A stretch of DNA of 64,000 nt from positions 1,240,001 through 1,304,000 of the forward strand of contig NZ_CP139715.1 of NCBI RefSeq assembly GCF_034377285.1, given 5' to 3'. Position 1 is the first letter of the stretch, and each line of letters opens with the position of its first letter. Under the pieces are notes generated by a model. The model did no database searches, was not told where the DNA came from, and saw nothing but the letters and a program-made list of their open reading frames with translations. The position numbers were made by a program, and so were the translations under genes. This document shows positions 1 to 8,748 of the stretch, one piece after another. Source of the DNA: Thalassobaculum sp. OXR-137. Its GTDB lineage: Bacteria > Pseudomonadota > Alphaproteobacteria > Thalassobaculales > Thalassobaculaceae.

Positions 1-368
1 GCGCCGGCGGGGGCGGAGGGCAGGGCTCCGATCGAGACCTGGTCGGCCGGAATGTCCACCAGACTGCCGGTCGCCGCGTCGAAGAAATGATGGTGGCCCT
101 GGGTGTTCGTGTCGAAATACGACCGCCCGGCCTCGACCACGACCTCGCGCAGCAGGCCGGCATCGGTGAACTGATGCAGGGTGTTGTAGACCGTGGCCAG
201 GGACACCCGCACGCCGTTGCGCTCCGCCTGGGAGTGCAGCTGCTCGGCCGTCACGTGCCGGTCCTCGCCGTCGAAAAGCAGCCGGGCGAGCGACAGGCGC
301 TGGCGCGTCGGACGCAGGCCGGCCCCACGCAGCGTGTCCACGGCGGCGGCGAACGGTCGTGAAATCAT
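1..368 (-). CDS. irr: Fur-family iron response regulator Irr (C-terminus cut off by window edge)
   Basis: This is a Fur-superfamily winged-helix regulator; Irr proteins sense haem or iron status and control iron, haem and respiratory genes in alphaproteobacteria. The visible 122 residues run through the DNA-binding helix (LRPTRQRLSLARLL near residues 18-31; VSLATVYNTLHQF near 55-67) to a His triplet at residues 92-94 (GHHHF). The Fur-type CxxC zinc motif that normally follows is absent, as is typical of Irr. The ATG at 368 is preceded by an AAGGTG ribosome site. It is divergent from fabA, an arrangement common in alphaproteobacteria. The C-terminus lies beyond base 1. Confidence 0.88.
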   Translation of the reverse strand, partial: MISRPFAAAVDTLRGAGLRPTRQRLSLARLLFDGEDRHVTAEQLHSQAERNGVRVSLATVYNTLHQFTDAGLLREVVVEAGRSYFDTNTQGHHHFFDAATGSLVDIPADQVSIGALPSAPAG

Positions 369-412
369 GGCGCGCACCTTGCGAGTTCTCGCTTGCGGAA
401 CCGATCAATAGA

Positions 413-420
413 GTTCCAAA
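413..420. promoter_or_regulatory. Possible Irr (ICE-like) half-site in the irr-fabA intergenic region
   Basis: GTTCCAAA at 413-420 equals the right half of the iron-control-element consensus (RTTCYAAA), read as TTTGGAAC on the irr strand about 45 bp upstream of the irr start. A GATAAT element of the kind found in Fur boxes lies nearby on the minus strand around 437-442. The other ICE half is poorly matched, so this is a weak candidate for autoregulation. Confidence 0.22.
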
Positions 421-606
421 AGCGTTGAAACAAAACGATTATCATGACGTCCCAGAATTGGCAATCCATGCCCTTTGCAAGCGTGGGTGCGATGTGGTTT
501 GCTGAGCGCCGGTTGGGCCCGGCGGGAGGTCGCGGTTCAATCGCGCCGGGAATGCGGGGAGCGTGTTCCCGGTGGTTTGACGGACCCACGGACGGCGAGG
601 CCGGCA

Positions 607-1134
607 TTGGATTTCAAGAAGCGGAGCAGCTTTTCCTATAAGGATCTGCTTGAATGCGCCCACGGGCGCCTGTTCGGTCCCGGTAACGCGCAGCTGCCGC
701 TGCCGCCGATGCTCATGTTCGACCGCATCACCCACATCTCCGAGTCCGGAGGCGCCAACGGCAAGGGTGAGGTCGAGGCCGAGCTCGACATCAAACCGGA
801 CCTCTGGTTCTTCCCCTGTCATTTCGAGGGCGACCCGGTCATGCCGGGCTGCCTGGGCATGGACGCCCTGTGGCAGCTTCTCGGCTTCACGCTGGGCTGG
901 CTCGGCGGTCCGGGTTCCGGGCGCGCCCTGTCGGTCGGCGAGGTGAAGTTCAGCGGCCAGATTCTGCCGTCGGCGACCAAGGTTCGCTATCATTTGGACA
1001 TCAAACGCGTTATCAGCCGCAAGCTGTTCCTCGGCATCGCCGACGGATGGGTGGATTGCGACGGTGAACGGGTGTTCGAAGCCAAGGACATTCGCGTGGG
1101 TCTGTTCGCCAATCCGGCGGCGGCCCTGGCCTGA
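607..1134 (+). CDS. fabA: 3-hydroxydecanoyl-ACP dehydratase/isomerase FabA
   Basis: FabA dehydrates 3-hydroxyacyl-ACP and isomerises trans-2- to cis-3-decenoyl-ACP, the branch point of anaerobic unsaturated fatty acid synthesis. The hot-dog-fold protein aligns end to end with E. coli FabA (172 aa), with catalytic His72 in [12 protein letters not shown] and Asp86 in [11 protein letters not shown] place the start at TTG 607, giving 175 aa beginning with L(M)[14 protein letters not shown]. The frame is open further upstream, but those residues have no FabA similarity, and a GGCGAGG ribosome site sits just before 607. fabB follows after 11 bp, making an irr-divergent fabABI operon. Confidence 0.93.
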   Translation: MDFKKRSSFSYKDLLECAHGRLFGPGNAQLPLPPMLMFDRITHISESGGANGKGEVEAELDIKPDLWFFPCHFEGDPVMPGCLGMDALWQLLGFTLGWLGGPGSGRALSVGEVKFSGQILPSATKVRYHLDIKRVISRKLFLGIADGWVDCDGERVFEAKDIRVGLFANPAAALA

Positions 1135-1145
1135 CGGAGAATAAA

Positions 1146-2369
1146 ATGCGACGCGTCGTCGTCACCGGTGTCGGTGTCGTTTCCCCGATTGGCAACGACA
1201 AGGCCGAGGTGACCGAATCACTGAAGACCGGCCGCTCGGGCATCACCTTTGCTCCCGAGTATAAGGAAATGGGTTTCCGCAGCCATGTGCACGGCTCGCT
1301 GAAGCTCAACCTCGAGGACCGGATCGACCGCAAGCTGCTGCGCTTCATGGGCGACGGGGCTGCGTACAACTATCTCGCCATGGAAGAGGCGATCGCCGAC
1401 AGCGGCCTGGAGACGTCCGACATCTCCAATCCGCGCACCGGCCTGATCATGGGGTCCGGCGGCCCGTCGACCCGCAACATGATGCAGGCGTTCGACACCG
1501 CGCGGGAGAAGAGCCCGAAGCGCGTCGGCCCCTATATGGTGCCGCGGGTGATGTCCTCGACCAACTCGGCCAACCTGTCGACCATCTACAAGATCAAGGG
1601 ACTGAGCTACTCCATCAGCTCGGCCTGCTCGACCAGCTCCCATTGCATCGGCAACGGCGTCGAGATGATCCAGTACGGCAAGCAGGACATCGTCTTCGCC
1701 GGCGGCGGCGAGGAGCTGCACTGGACCCTGTCCGTCCTGTTCGACGCCATGGGCGCACTGTCCTCCAAGTACAACGAGACGCCGGAGAAGGCCTCGCGCC
1801 CCTACGACACCAGCCGCGACGGCTTCGTGATCGCCGGCGGCGGCGGCGTGGTGGTGCTCGAGGAGCTCGAGCATGCCAAGGCCCGCGGCGCCAAGATCTA
1901 CGGCGAGGTGGTCGGCTACGGGGCGACGTCCGACGGCGCCGACATGGTCGCTCCGTCCGGCGAGGGCGGGCTGCGCGCCATGCAGCTGGCGCTGGCGGAT
2001 GTCCATGACCCGGTCGACTACATCAACACCCACGGCACCTCGACGCCGGTCGGCGACATGGTCGAGCTGACCTCGATCGCCGAGGTGTTCCGCGGCCAGA
2101 ACAAGATCCCCTACATCAGTTCGACCAAGTCGATGACCGGGCACAGCCAGGGCGCGACCGGCGTGCACGAGGCGATCTATACCCTGCTGATGATGCAGGG
2201 CGGCTTCATCGCCCCCTCGATCAACATCGAGTCGATGGAACCGGAAGCCGAGGCCATGCCGATCGTGCGCGAGCCGATGCTGGGCCAGGAGATCAACGTC
2301 GCGATGTCGAACAGTTTCGGCTTCGGCGGAACCAACGCCGTCCTCGCCTTCCGGCGGGCGGACGTCTGA
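1146..2369 (+). CDS. fabB: Beta-ketoacyl-ACP synthase I FabB
   Basis: FabB elongates acyl-ACP with malonyl-ACP and is required to extend the cis-unsaturated product of FabA. The 407-aa length is typical. The thiolase-fold Cys-His-His triad is visible: Cys161 in [16 protein letters not shown], His296 in [11 protein letters not shown] and His333 in [13 protein letters not shown], almost the same numbering as E. coli FabB. The C-terminal FGFGGTNA glycine loop is present. It lies 11 bp after fabA and 90 bp before fabI, all on the same strand. Confidence 0.96.
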   Translation: MRRVVVTGVGVVSPIGNDKAEVTESLKTGRSGITFAPEYKEMGFRSHVHGSLKLNLEDRIDRKLLRFMGDGAAYNYLAMEEAIADSGLETSDISNPRTGLIMGSGGPSTRNMMQAFDTAREKSPKRVGPYMVPRVMSSTNSANLSTIYKIKGLSYSISSACSTSSHCIGNGVEMIQYGKQDIVFAGGGEELHWTLSVLFDAMGALSSKYNETPEKASRPYDTSRDGFVIAGGGGVVVLEELEHAKARGAKIYGEVVGYGATSDGADMVAPSGEGGLRAMQLALADVHDPVDYINTHGTSTPVGDMVELTSIAEVFRGQNKIPYISSTKSMTGHSQGATGVHEAIYTLLMMQGGFIAPSINIESMEPEAEAMPIVREPMLGQEINVAMSNSFGFGGTNAVLAFRRADV

Positions 2370-2459
2370 GCAACCGGGCGGCGCGAGTCCTAACAACGCT
2401 GCCCACGCAAATTCCGTGATCCCGGCAAGCCGCCGGGGCATTTCAGGAACAGGAGCCCG

Positions 2460-3287
2460 ATGTCAGATTCGCCCTCCCCCCAGCCGATCATGGCCGGCAA
2501 GCGCGGGCTCATCATCGGCGTGGCCAATGACCGCTCGATCGCCTGGGGGATCGCGGCCGCGCTCGCAGAGCACGGTGCGGAGCTCGCCTTCACCTATCAG
2601 AACGAGAGCATCGAGCGGCGGGTGAAGCCGCTGGCGGAGTCGGTGGGTGCCGATATCGTCCTGCAGTGCGATGTGACGGACCATGCCTCGCTCGACGCCG
2701 TGGCGGCGCAGATCGAGGCCAAGTGGGGTAAGCTCGACTTCGCCCTGCATGCGGTCGCCTATTCCGACAAGGCCGAGCTGAAGGGCAAGTATTACGACAC
2801 GAGCCGGGCCAATTTCATCAACACGATGGACGTGTCCTGCTACTCGTTCACCGCGATGGCCCAGCGTCTGGCACCGCTGATGAACCCGGGCGGCAGCCTG
2901 CTGACCCTGTCCTATCTCGGGGCCGAGCGCAGCACGCCGAACTACAATGTCATGGGCGTGGCCAAGGCGGCGCTGGAGGCGAGCGTGCGCTATCTGGCCG
3001 CCGATCTGGGGCCGGACGGGATCCGGGTCAACGCCCTGTCGGCCGGCCCGATGCGGACCCTGGCGGGCTCGGCGATCGCCGATGCGCGCTACACCTTCCG
3101 CTTCTCGGAGAACGCCGCTCCGCTCGGCCGCAATGCCGCGCTGGAGGAGGTCGGCCGCACCGGCATGTACCTGCTGTCGCACCTGTCCTCCGGCGTGACC
3201 GGCGAGGTGGTGCATGTGGATGGCGGCTTCCACTCCGTCGCCATCCCGCATCCGAGCCGCCGCGAGGGCAACAAGGGCGAGGGCTGA
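2460..3287 (+). CDS. fabI: Enoyl-ACP reductase (NADH) FabI
   Basis: FabI performs the last reduction of the fatty acid elongation cycle and is the target of triclosan-type inhibitors. The short-chain dehydrogenase fold shows the FabI-specific nucleotide loop (GVANDRSIAWGIA, residues 20-32) and a Tyr152/Tyr162-Lys169 active site in SYLGAERSTPNYNVMGVAK. Its 275 aa include a short C-terminal tail rich in Arg, Lys and Glu. The start has an AGGAG site about 8 bp upstream. It is the third gene of the fabA-fabB-fabI run. Confidence 0.95.
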   Translation: MSDSPSPQPIMAGKRGLIIGVANDRSIAWGIAAALAEHGAELAFTYQNESIERRVKPLAESVGADIVLQCDVTDHASLDAVAAQIEAKWGKLDFALHAVAYSDKAELKGKYYDTSRANFINTMDVSCYSFTAMAQRLAPLMNPGGSLLTLSYLGAERSTPNYNVMGVAKAALEASVRYLAADLGPDGIRVNALSAGPMRTLAGSAIADARYTFRFSENAAPLGRNAALEEVGRTGMYLLSHLSSGVTGEVVHVDGGFHSVAIPHPSRREGNKGEG

Positions 3288-3429
3288 GCGGCCGCGCTCT
3301 CCTCGCTTCCTTCTCTCAAGCCTTGCCATCTCCCCATCCCGGATTGAACCGGTCTCGGGCCGAGGGCCAGCCTTCCGTATGCGGGAGTCTTCTCGGCAAG
3401 TCCGGGGAGTAAGGCTATGAGAGGATACG

Positions 3430-4089
3430 CTAAGACCCCTGTGCCGCGGCGGCTTCCTTCTGGCGGGTTCGCGCCTCTTCCGGCCAGCGGGACTTGATGA
3501 AGGCCAGGATCGCCCAGATATCCGCATCCGCCAGCTCGGAGTCGAAGGCCGGCATGGCGTTGCGGTAGCTCGCCGGCGAGAACGGCTGGCCCCCGTATTT
3601 TGTCACGTCGAACAGGTCGCGGTCGGTCAGGCGCCAGATCGGCGACGTCCCGTCCAACGGCAGCGGCGGCCGGCCACCGTCCGGGTACTCCCCGTCCCAT
3701 CCCGGTTTTCCGGCCAGATCGGCGCCGTGGCAGAAGGCGCAATGCTGGTCGTAGAGCGTGTGGCCGAGGCCGACCAGCGCCGCGTTGGTGTGGTCCGCGG
3801 CGACCGCGTGCTCGTTGGTGTAGCGCTCCCAGTACAAATCGGCGGCGGTGATCAGCCCGCCGATCACGATGGCGGCGGCAAGGAAGCGGCCCTTCGCCCC
3901 GAGCCGGTTCGCGACCCGCCCGATCAGCCCGGGCGGCGCCTGGTCGGGGGCCTCATCCGCCTCTTCGGCCAGCCGGCCGAGCCGGCGGGCCGGGTCGAGG
4001 GTCCGGGCCGGGGTCTTGGGGATACGCCCGCGCAGCCGCTGCTCGAAGCGGGCCCGACGCTCCTGGCGGGCGGTTTTCGGATCGCGCAT
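3430..4089 (-). CDS. Membrane-anchored class I cytochrome c
   Basis: This 219-aa protein carries one haem-binding motif CAFCH (Cys117, Cys120, His121) and a likely axial Met179 in YRNAMPAFDSEL, so it is a mono-haem electron carrier. One transmembrane helix (about residues 69-86, FLAAAIVIGGLITAADLY) would anchor it with the haem domain in the periplasm. Unusually, about 68 basic and acidic residues precede the helix and would sit in the cytoplasm. It converges on fabI, and a RraA-like gene lies upstream on the same strand. The redox partner is not evident from context. Confidence 0.82.
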   Translation of the reverse strand: MRDPKTARQERRARFEQRLRGRIPKTPARTLDPARRLGRLAEEADEAPDQAPPGLIGRVANRLGAKGRFLAAAIVIGGLITAADLYWERYTNEHAVAADHTNAALVGLGHTLYDQHCAFCHGADLAGKPGWDGEYPDGGRPPLPLDGTSPIWRLTDRDLFDVTKYGGQPFSPASYRNAMPAFDSELADADIWAILAFIKSRWPEEARTRQKEAAAAQGS

Positions 4090-4122
4090 GGGCGGGGCCG
4101 GCCTCCTGTCTTGCGGTGCGGG

Positions 4123-4812
4123 TCAGTCTACCTCACGCACCTTGGGCGTGCCGAAAACATCGTCCAGCCAGCTCGGCCGGGCAAGTCCGGCGCGCACCTT
4201 GGCTTCCATCTCCGCCTCGCCGGCACGGACCTGGTCGAGCCTGTCGGCGACCGCGTCGATGCGCGCATGGGGCACGATGACCACGCCGTCTCGGTCGGCC
4301 ACCACGAGGTCGCCGGACGAGACGGCCACGCCGCCGCAGATGATGTCGAGACCCACGGTCCCGGGACCGACCCGGGCGGGCGAGTTCGGGGAGACGCCGG
4401 CATGCCAGACCGGCAGGCCCATGCCTTCGACCCCGTCCTGATCGCGGATCGCCCCGTCGGTGACCACGGCGATGGCGCCGGCGTTGCGCAGCATGCCGCA
4501 CAGCAGGTCCCCGGTCAGGGCGGTCTGGCGGTAGCCGTCGGTGGTGCAGACGATGATGTCGCCCTGCTCCAGCACGTCCAGGCAGGCGGCCAGCGCCAGG
4601 TTGTCGGCCGGATGGGCGAAGGCCGTGAGCACCGGCGCGGCGAGCGACACGCCGGGGGCGATCTGCGGCTTGATCGCGGGGTCCATGGCGCCCCGCCCTT
4701 CCATGGCGTCTACGACCTGGGCGGTGTAGGCGCCGCGGAAGCGGCGGAGCTGGGCCTCGCTCGGGCGCGGGAACTTGCGACGGACGGTGAGGATGGGAGG
4801 ATCTTCGAGCAT
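4123..4812 (-). CDS. RraA-like / 4-hydroxy-4-methyl-2-oxoglutarate aldolase family protein
   Basis: The 229-aa product belongs to the RraA-like fold, which includes the divalent-metal HMG/CHA aldolases and the RNase E inhibitor RraA. Seen are AIAVVTDGAIRDQDGVEGMG (about residues 110-129), with the Asp-(x)n-Arg-Asp substrate and metal site of the family, and an upstream TTDGYRQTALTGDL segment. The ATG at 4812 begins MLEDPPILTVRRKFPRPS; further upstream the frame only runs into the neighbouring hydrolase gene in another frame. Four bases separate it from that hydrolase, so they are likely co-transcribed. Substrate is not predictable. Confidence 0.75.
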   Translation of the reverse strand: MLEDPPILTVRRKFPRPSEAQLRRFRGAYTAQVVDAMEGRGAMDPAIKPQIAPGVSLAAPVLTAFAHPADNLALAACLDVLEQGDIIVCTTDGYRQTALTGDLLCGMLRNAGAIAVVTDGAIRDQDGVEGMGLPVWHAGVSPNSPARVGPGTVGLDIICGGVAVSSGDLVVADRDGVVIVPHARIDAVADRLDQVRAGEAEMEAKVRAGLARPSWLDDVFGTPKVREVD

Positions 4813-4816
4813 CGGG

Positions 4817-5698
4817 TCAGGACTCCGCGCGGGTGAACAGGTCGGCCATCGCCTCGGCGCAGTCGGCGGGCTCCTCCTCCACGAGGAAGTGTCCGCAATC
4901 CAAGCCGATGGCGTCCACATCGTCGGCCCAGCGGCGCCAGACGTCCAGATGCCGCTCGTCCTTTTCCTTCAGATAGCGTGTCCCCCAGATCAGCCGGGTC
5001 GGACAGGCAATCCGGTAGCCTGCTTCCAGGGAGGCTTCGTCCAGGGCGATGTCCACCGTCGCCCCGGCCTGATAGTCCGCGAACATGGCATCGACCACCG
5101 CCGGGTCCCGGTAGGCGTCGCAATATGCCTCGACCGCCGCATCGTCGAGCCGGTCGCGATGGCCGGCCCAGCGGTCGATCAGGTGGCGGACATAGCCGGG
5201 ACCGTCGGATCCCACCATCTGCCGCAGGAACGGATCGTCCTGGGCCAGCAGCAGCCAATGATAGCTGCCGAGCGCCGAGCGCCAGTCCATGCGCCGCCAG
5301 TTCTCCAGGGTCGGCACGATGTCGAGCGGAACGAAGCTGCGGACCATCTGCGGCATGTCCAGCGCTAGGCGGTAGCCGATCCGCCCGCCCCGGTCATGGC
5401 CCGACAGATGGAAGCTGTCGTGGCCGAGCGCCGTCATCAGTCCGGCGCAGAGCTTGGCCAGGCTGCGCTTGGAGAAGATCTCCGGGCTCGGCGCCGGCCC
5501 GCGCGAGGCGCCGTAGCCGGGGGTGTCCGGGATCACCAGGGTGAACCGGTCGGCCAGCAGCGGGGCGATCCGGTGGAAGGCGACATGGGTCTGGGGGAAG
5601 CCGTGCAGCAGCAGCACCGGCGGCCCGGATCCGCCGACCCGGACATGGAACTCCGTCTCGTCCACCGTGATCCGGTCGGTGCTGAACCCTTCGAACAT
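4817..5698 (-). CDS. Alpha/beta hydrolase of the haloacetate dehalogenase type
   Basis: This 293-aa alpha/beta hydrolase resembles fluoroacetate/haloacetate dehalogenases. The nucleophile is Asp102 in GHDRGGR rather than Ser, and the family motifs HGFPQTH (oxyanion loop), SYHWLLLAQ (halide-binding His-Trp region), DYQAGA and LDCGHFL (catalytic His) are all present. Haloacetate dehalogenases hydrolyse the C-halogen bond through an Asp ester, but family members annotated this way include many with unknown substrates. It is followed 4 bp later by the RraA-like gene on the same strand. Confidence 0.78.
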   Translation of the reverse strand: MFEGFSTDRITVDETEFHVRVGGSGPPVLLLHGFPQTHVAFHRIAPLLADRFTLVIPDTPGYGASRGPAPSPEIFSKRSLAKLCAGLMTALGHDSFHLSGHDRGGRIGYRLALDMPQMVRSFVPLDIVPTLENWRRMDWRSALGSYHWLLLAQDDPFLRQMVGSDGPGYVRHLIDRWAGHRDRLDDAAVEAYCDAYRDPAVVDAMFADYQAGATVDIALDEASLEAGYRIACPTRLIWGTRYLKEKDERHLDVWRRWADDVDAIGLDCGHFLVEEEPADCAEAMADLFTRAES

Positions 5699-5786
5699 GC
5701 CACTCTCCCCTCAATTCCGGAACTAACCATGCTACGTCTGGGCGGAGGGTTCCAGTACGCGAATGTCGGCAGACGGGGAGGGTGAA

Positions 5787-6500
5787 ATGGCGCAGGACCG
5801 GAGCAGCGGGCGGCAGGCGGCGCTCGCCCGGGCGATGGACTATCCCTACGCGGCCCATCCCGGACCCTACCTGTTCCGCGGCGGGAAGGCCGAGCCGCTG
5901 CCCGCCGATCTCGACATCGCCCGCCTGACCCCGGTGATCGCCGTCGGCTCCAACCGCGCGCCGGTGCAGCTCGCCCGAAAGTTCGAGCGGATGGAGACGG
6001 CGATCCCGGTCACCCGCCTGGTCGCCCGCCATCTGGACGTGGTCCATGCCGCCCATATGGCGGGCTATGGCGCGGTGCCGGCGACCCTGGCGCCGTCGCC
6101 CGGGACTGAGGTGGAGCTGTGGATCACCTGGCTCGACGCGCCGACCATGCACCGGATGGACGCCACCGAGGCGGTCGGGGTGAACTATGCCCGCGAGGAG
6201 CAGGTGCTGGAGATCGTCGCCGCCGACGGCCCGGCGCCGGAGCGGGCCCTGGTCTACAACGCCCTGCGCGGCTGCCTCAGCTTCGACGGCGCGATGGTGC
6301 CGCTCGCCGCGGTCCCGGCGTCCCGCCGTCGCAGCCCGGCGATGACCCAGCGCGCGGTGCTGGAACGGCTGCATCGGGAGGCCGGGAGCCCGTCGGATTT
6401 CGAGCGCTGGCTGCACGGGCATATCGGGCCGACCGGGCTGCTGCGGCGCACCCGCCTGACCGAGCGGCTGGCGGCGGGGGCGATCCGACCCCGCGGGTGA
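5787..6500 (+). CDS. Hypothetical protein, possibly gamma-glutamylcyclotransferase-like
   Basis: The protein (237 aa from ATG 5787) is not confidently recognised. Its N-terminal half has TPVIAVGSNRAPVQLARKF, which is reminiscent of the Y/V-GSN loop of gamma-glutamylcyclotransferase-like folds, and the middle contains VELWITWLDAPTMHRMDATE. No signal peptide or membrane segment is visible. An ATG at 5763 is in frame, but GGGGAGGG lies directly upstream of 5787, favouring the shorter form. It is divergent from the hydrolase gene and converges on the cyclic-nucleotide-binding protein. Confidence 0.6.
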   Translation: MAQDRSSGRQAALARAMDYPYAAHPGPYLFRGGKAEPLPADLDIARLTPVIAVGSNRAPVQLARKFERMETAIPVTRLVARHLDVVHAAHMAGYGAVPATLAPSPGTEVELWITWLDAPTMHRMDATEAVGVNYAREEQVLEIVAADGPAPERALVYNALRGCLSFDGAMVPLAAVPASRRRSPAMTQRAVLERLHREAGSPSDFERWLHGHIGPTGLLRRTRLTERLAAGAIRPRG

Positions 6501-6536
6501 CGCCTGGAGTATGCGATCGACCGCCAGGCCGTCTCG

Positions 6537-6980
6537 TCAGTTCACGACCGGACGCAGGGGTTCCTCGTCCTCGAACCGGTCGGCCAGCAGCCGGGTCTCC
6601 GCGACCAGGCAGGACTGCGCGCTGACCGTCTCGTTCGCAACGCGCAACCGGCGCAGCAGCACCTTGAGCAGGGCGACCAGACCGGGCTCCGCGTTGGTCA
6701 GCAATCGGCTGAAATTCTGCTCGGTGATCACCTGGACGACCGTCATGCCGAGCGCGCGGGCGGTGGCGCTCCGCGGAGAATTGTCGATCAGCCCCATCTC
6801 GCCGATCAGTTCGCCGGGCCCCACGGTGGCCAGGAGCACCTCGTGGCGCTGGCCGGCGCTGCGCAGGATCTCCACCTCGCCGCTTTCGATCAGGAAGGCG
6901 GCCCAGGCCTGGTCGCCCTCGTGGAACAGGGTCTGGCCCGGCCGGTAGACCCGGCGATCCAGTATCTTGGCCTTGCGCAT
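6537..6980 (-). CDS. Cyclic nucleotide-binding domain protein
   Basis: The 147-aa protein is almost entirely one cNMP-binding domain. The phosphate-binding cassette GELIGEMGLIDNSPRSATAR (about residues 56-75) contains the conserved Glu and Arg that contact the cyclic phosphate. There is no C-terminal helix-turn-helix, so it is not a complete CRP/FNR regulator. Such stand-alone proteins may sense cAMP or cGMP and act through partners. It is a single gene on the minus strand. Confidence 0.82.
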   Translation of the reverse strand: MRKAKILDRRVYRPGQTLFHEGDQAWAAFLIESGEVEILRSAGQRHEVLLATVGPGELIGEMGLIDNSPRSATARALGMTVVQVITEQNFSRLLTNAEPGLVALLKVLLRRLRVANETVSAQSCLVAETRLLADRFEDEEPLRPVVN

Positions 6981-7105
6981 CCGCTTTCTCCCGGCCCGTG
7001 CGGTCCGTCGGCGGGCCTCTCAGGAAAGATACGGATATCGGGACACCGGGAAATGCACGATCGGCGCCCGGCCTGTCACCGTTGCGTGACGGGGCGGTGA
7101 GCCGG

Positions 7106-7780
7106 TCAGGCCGGCTCGACCCGCCACACGATGGTGCGGCGGATGTCGCTGTCCTCCAGGTCGCGCGGGGTCGGGACCATGTATTCGGCGAGCTTGGTGA
7201 GGCCGCTCTCCGGCAGGTAGCTGCGGCCCGGATCGCCCATCAGCACGGTCGCCCCGGCGGCGGCGTGGCGGCGCAGCCAGCCGATGGTGCGGTTCGACAT
7301 GGGCAACTCGTAGCAGACGTCCCCGGCCAGCACGAGATCGAACAGCGGCCCCCCGTCGTCGGCCAGAACCGGCTCGTCCAGCATGTCGCGGCTCACCGTC
7401 TCCAGCCCCCCGGCCACGCCGTTGGCCTCGGCGTTGAGGGTGATCGCGGCGATGGCGAAGGCGTCGATGTCGTTGGCCACCACATGGGCGGCCGAGACCC
7501 ACAGCGCGGCGACGCCGACGAGGCCGCTGCCCGAGGCGAAGTCCAGCACCCGCTTGCCGGCGGCCACGTCCGGATGGTCGATGATGTAGCGCGCAAGCGC
7601 CTGCCCGCCGGCCCAGGCAAAGGCCCAGTAGGGCGGCGGCAGGTCCTTCTCCGCCAGCTCCTCCTCGGTCAGCTCCCACAGCGGCACGGCCTTGTCGGCC
7701 AGGTGCAGCTTCAGTTCGGGGACGAGGCTGGGCGGCTTCAGAAGTGTGTTCTGTCGGACGAACGCGAGCGGATCGCCCAT
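7106..7780 (-). CDS. ETF-beta lysine methyltransferase-like class I SAM methyltransferase
   Basis: The 224-aa product has the SAM-binding motif VLDFASGSGLVGVAAL and, before it, PPYWAFAWAGGQALARYI, which is characteristic of the ETFB lysine methyltransferase (ETFBKMT) family. VVANDIDAFAIAAITLN follows as motif II. In mitochondria and at least some alphaproteobacteria this family trimethylates lysines of the electron transfer flavoprotein beta subunit. The start ATG at 7780 lies 5 bp after the ubiA stop codon, so the two genes are probably co-transcribed. The frame stays open upstream through ubiA, but that part is a shadow. Confidence 0.8.
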   Translation of the reverse strand: MGDPLAFVRQNTLLKPPSLVPELKLHLADKAVPLWELTEEELAEKDLPPPYWAFAWAGGQALARYIIDHPDVAAGKRVLDFASGSGLVGVAALWVSAAHVVANDIDAFAIAAITLNAEANGVAGGLETVSRDMLDEPVLADDGGPLFDLVLAGDVCYELPMSNRTIGWLRRHAAAGATVLMGDPGRSYLPESGLTKLAEYMVPTPRDLEDSDIRRTIVWRVEPA

Positions 7781-7785
7781 CCGGT

Positions 7786-8748
7786 CTAGCCGAGCACGAT
7801 GGCAAGCGCGACCAGCAGGCCGGCGTCGCGGTTCGCCCAGAAGGTGCGCAGGCAGTCCTGTGGGTCGTCGAGATCGGTGACCCAGAGCTGCCGGGCGAAG
7901 TTCAGGCCGGCCAGCGCCAGCCCGGCATAGGCCAGCGGGCCCAGGCCGGCGGTCCAGAAGCTGGCCGCCAGCAGCCCGATGGTGAGGGCGTAGAACACGG
8001 CCAGGGCCGGCTTGGTCCTGTCGCCCAGGGCGAGGGCGGAGGAGCGCACGCCGACGATGGCGTCGTCCTCCTTGTCCTGATGGGCGTAGATCGTGTCGTA
8101 GCCGAGCGTCCAGAAGAACCCGGCGGCATAGGCCAGGATCGCGGGCATGGCGATGGTCTCGGTCACCGCCGCATAGCCGAGCAGGGCGCCCCAGTTGAAG
8201 GTCAGGCCGAGCACCGCCTGGGGCCAGTCGGTGACCCGCTTGGCCGCCGGGTACAGGAACACCAGGACCAGCACCGACGCGCCGATCGCCCAGGAGGTGG
8301 TGTTGAGCTGCAGCAGGATGGCGAGGCCGACGGCAAGCTGGGCGGCGAGGAAGACCAGGGCGGCGAAGGGCGTGACGGCGCCGCTGGCGAGCGGGCGGGT
8401 GGCGGTCCGGGCGATCTTGGTGTCGATCTTGCGGTCCCACAGGTCGTTCACCGTGCAGCCGGCGCCGCGCATGACCAGCGCGCCGACCGTGAACAGGACG
8501 ACGAGCCGCAGCATCTCCAGGGCGGGTCCGGTGGCGGTCGGTGCGCCCAGCGCCTGCCAGCCGAGGCCGAGCCCCCACAGGCAGGGCAGGTACAGCAACC
8601 AGGTGCCGATCGGCCGGTCGAGCCGCGCCAGCCGGGCATAGGGCCGCCAGGACGCGGGCAGCCAGCGGTCCACCCAGTTGCCCTGGGGGATGTCGCTCGC
8701 GCCGCTGACGTTCCGGTCGGGAGTGCTGCCGCTCATGGGGAAAGTCAT
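7786..8748 (-). CDS. ubiA: 4-hydroxybenzoate polyprenyltransferase UbiA
   Basis: UbiA attaches the polyprenyl tail to 4-hydroxybenzoate in ubiquinone synthesis and is an integral membrane protein. Its 320 aa show the two Asp-rich Mg-diphosphate sites, NDLWDRKID (Asn101, Asp105, Asp109) and YDTIYAHQDKEDD, with multiple hydrophobic helices. ATG 8748 is used; ATG 8736 (MSGSTPD) is an equally plausible start. The base composition turns AT-rich immediately upstream of the start, so the native promoter region has probably been replaced by the adjacent islet. Confidence 0.93.
   Translation of the reverse strand: MTFPMSGSTPDRNVSGASDIPQGNWVDRWLPASWRPYARLARLDRPIGTWLLYLPCLWGLGLGWQALGAPTATGPALEMLRLVVLFTVGALVMRGAGCTVNDLWDRKIDTKIARTATRPLASGAVTPFAALVFLAAQLAVGLAILLQLNTTSWAIGASVLVLVFLYPAAKRVTDWPQAVLGLTFNWGALLGYAAVTETIAMPAILAYAAGFFWTLGYDTIYAHQDKEDDAIVGVRSSALALGDRTKPALAVFYALTIGLLAASFWTAGLGPLAYAGLALAGLNFARQLWVTDLDDPQDCLRTFWANRDAGLLVALAIVLG

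Noticed and set aside
1218-2441. A 407-residue frame antisense to fabB
   Set aside because: Same length and span as fabB but with compositionally biased shadow translation, and no recognisable motif.
7781-8578. Possible fusion of the methyltransferase with an N-terminal domain
   Set aside because: The frame is open through ubiA, but those residues are a shadow of ubiA in another frame. The methyltransferase has a complete family N-terminus from ATG 7780.
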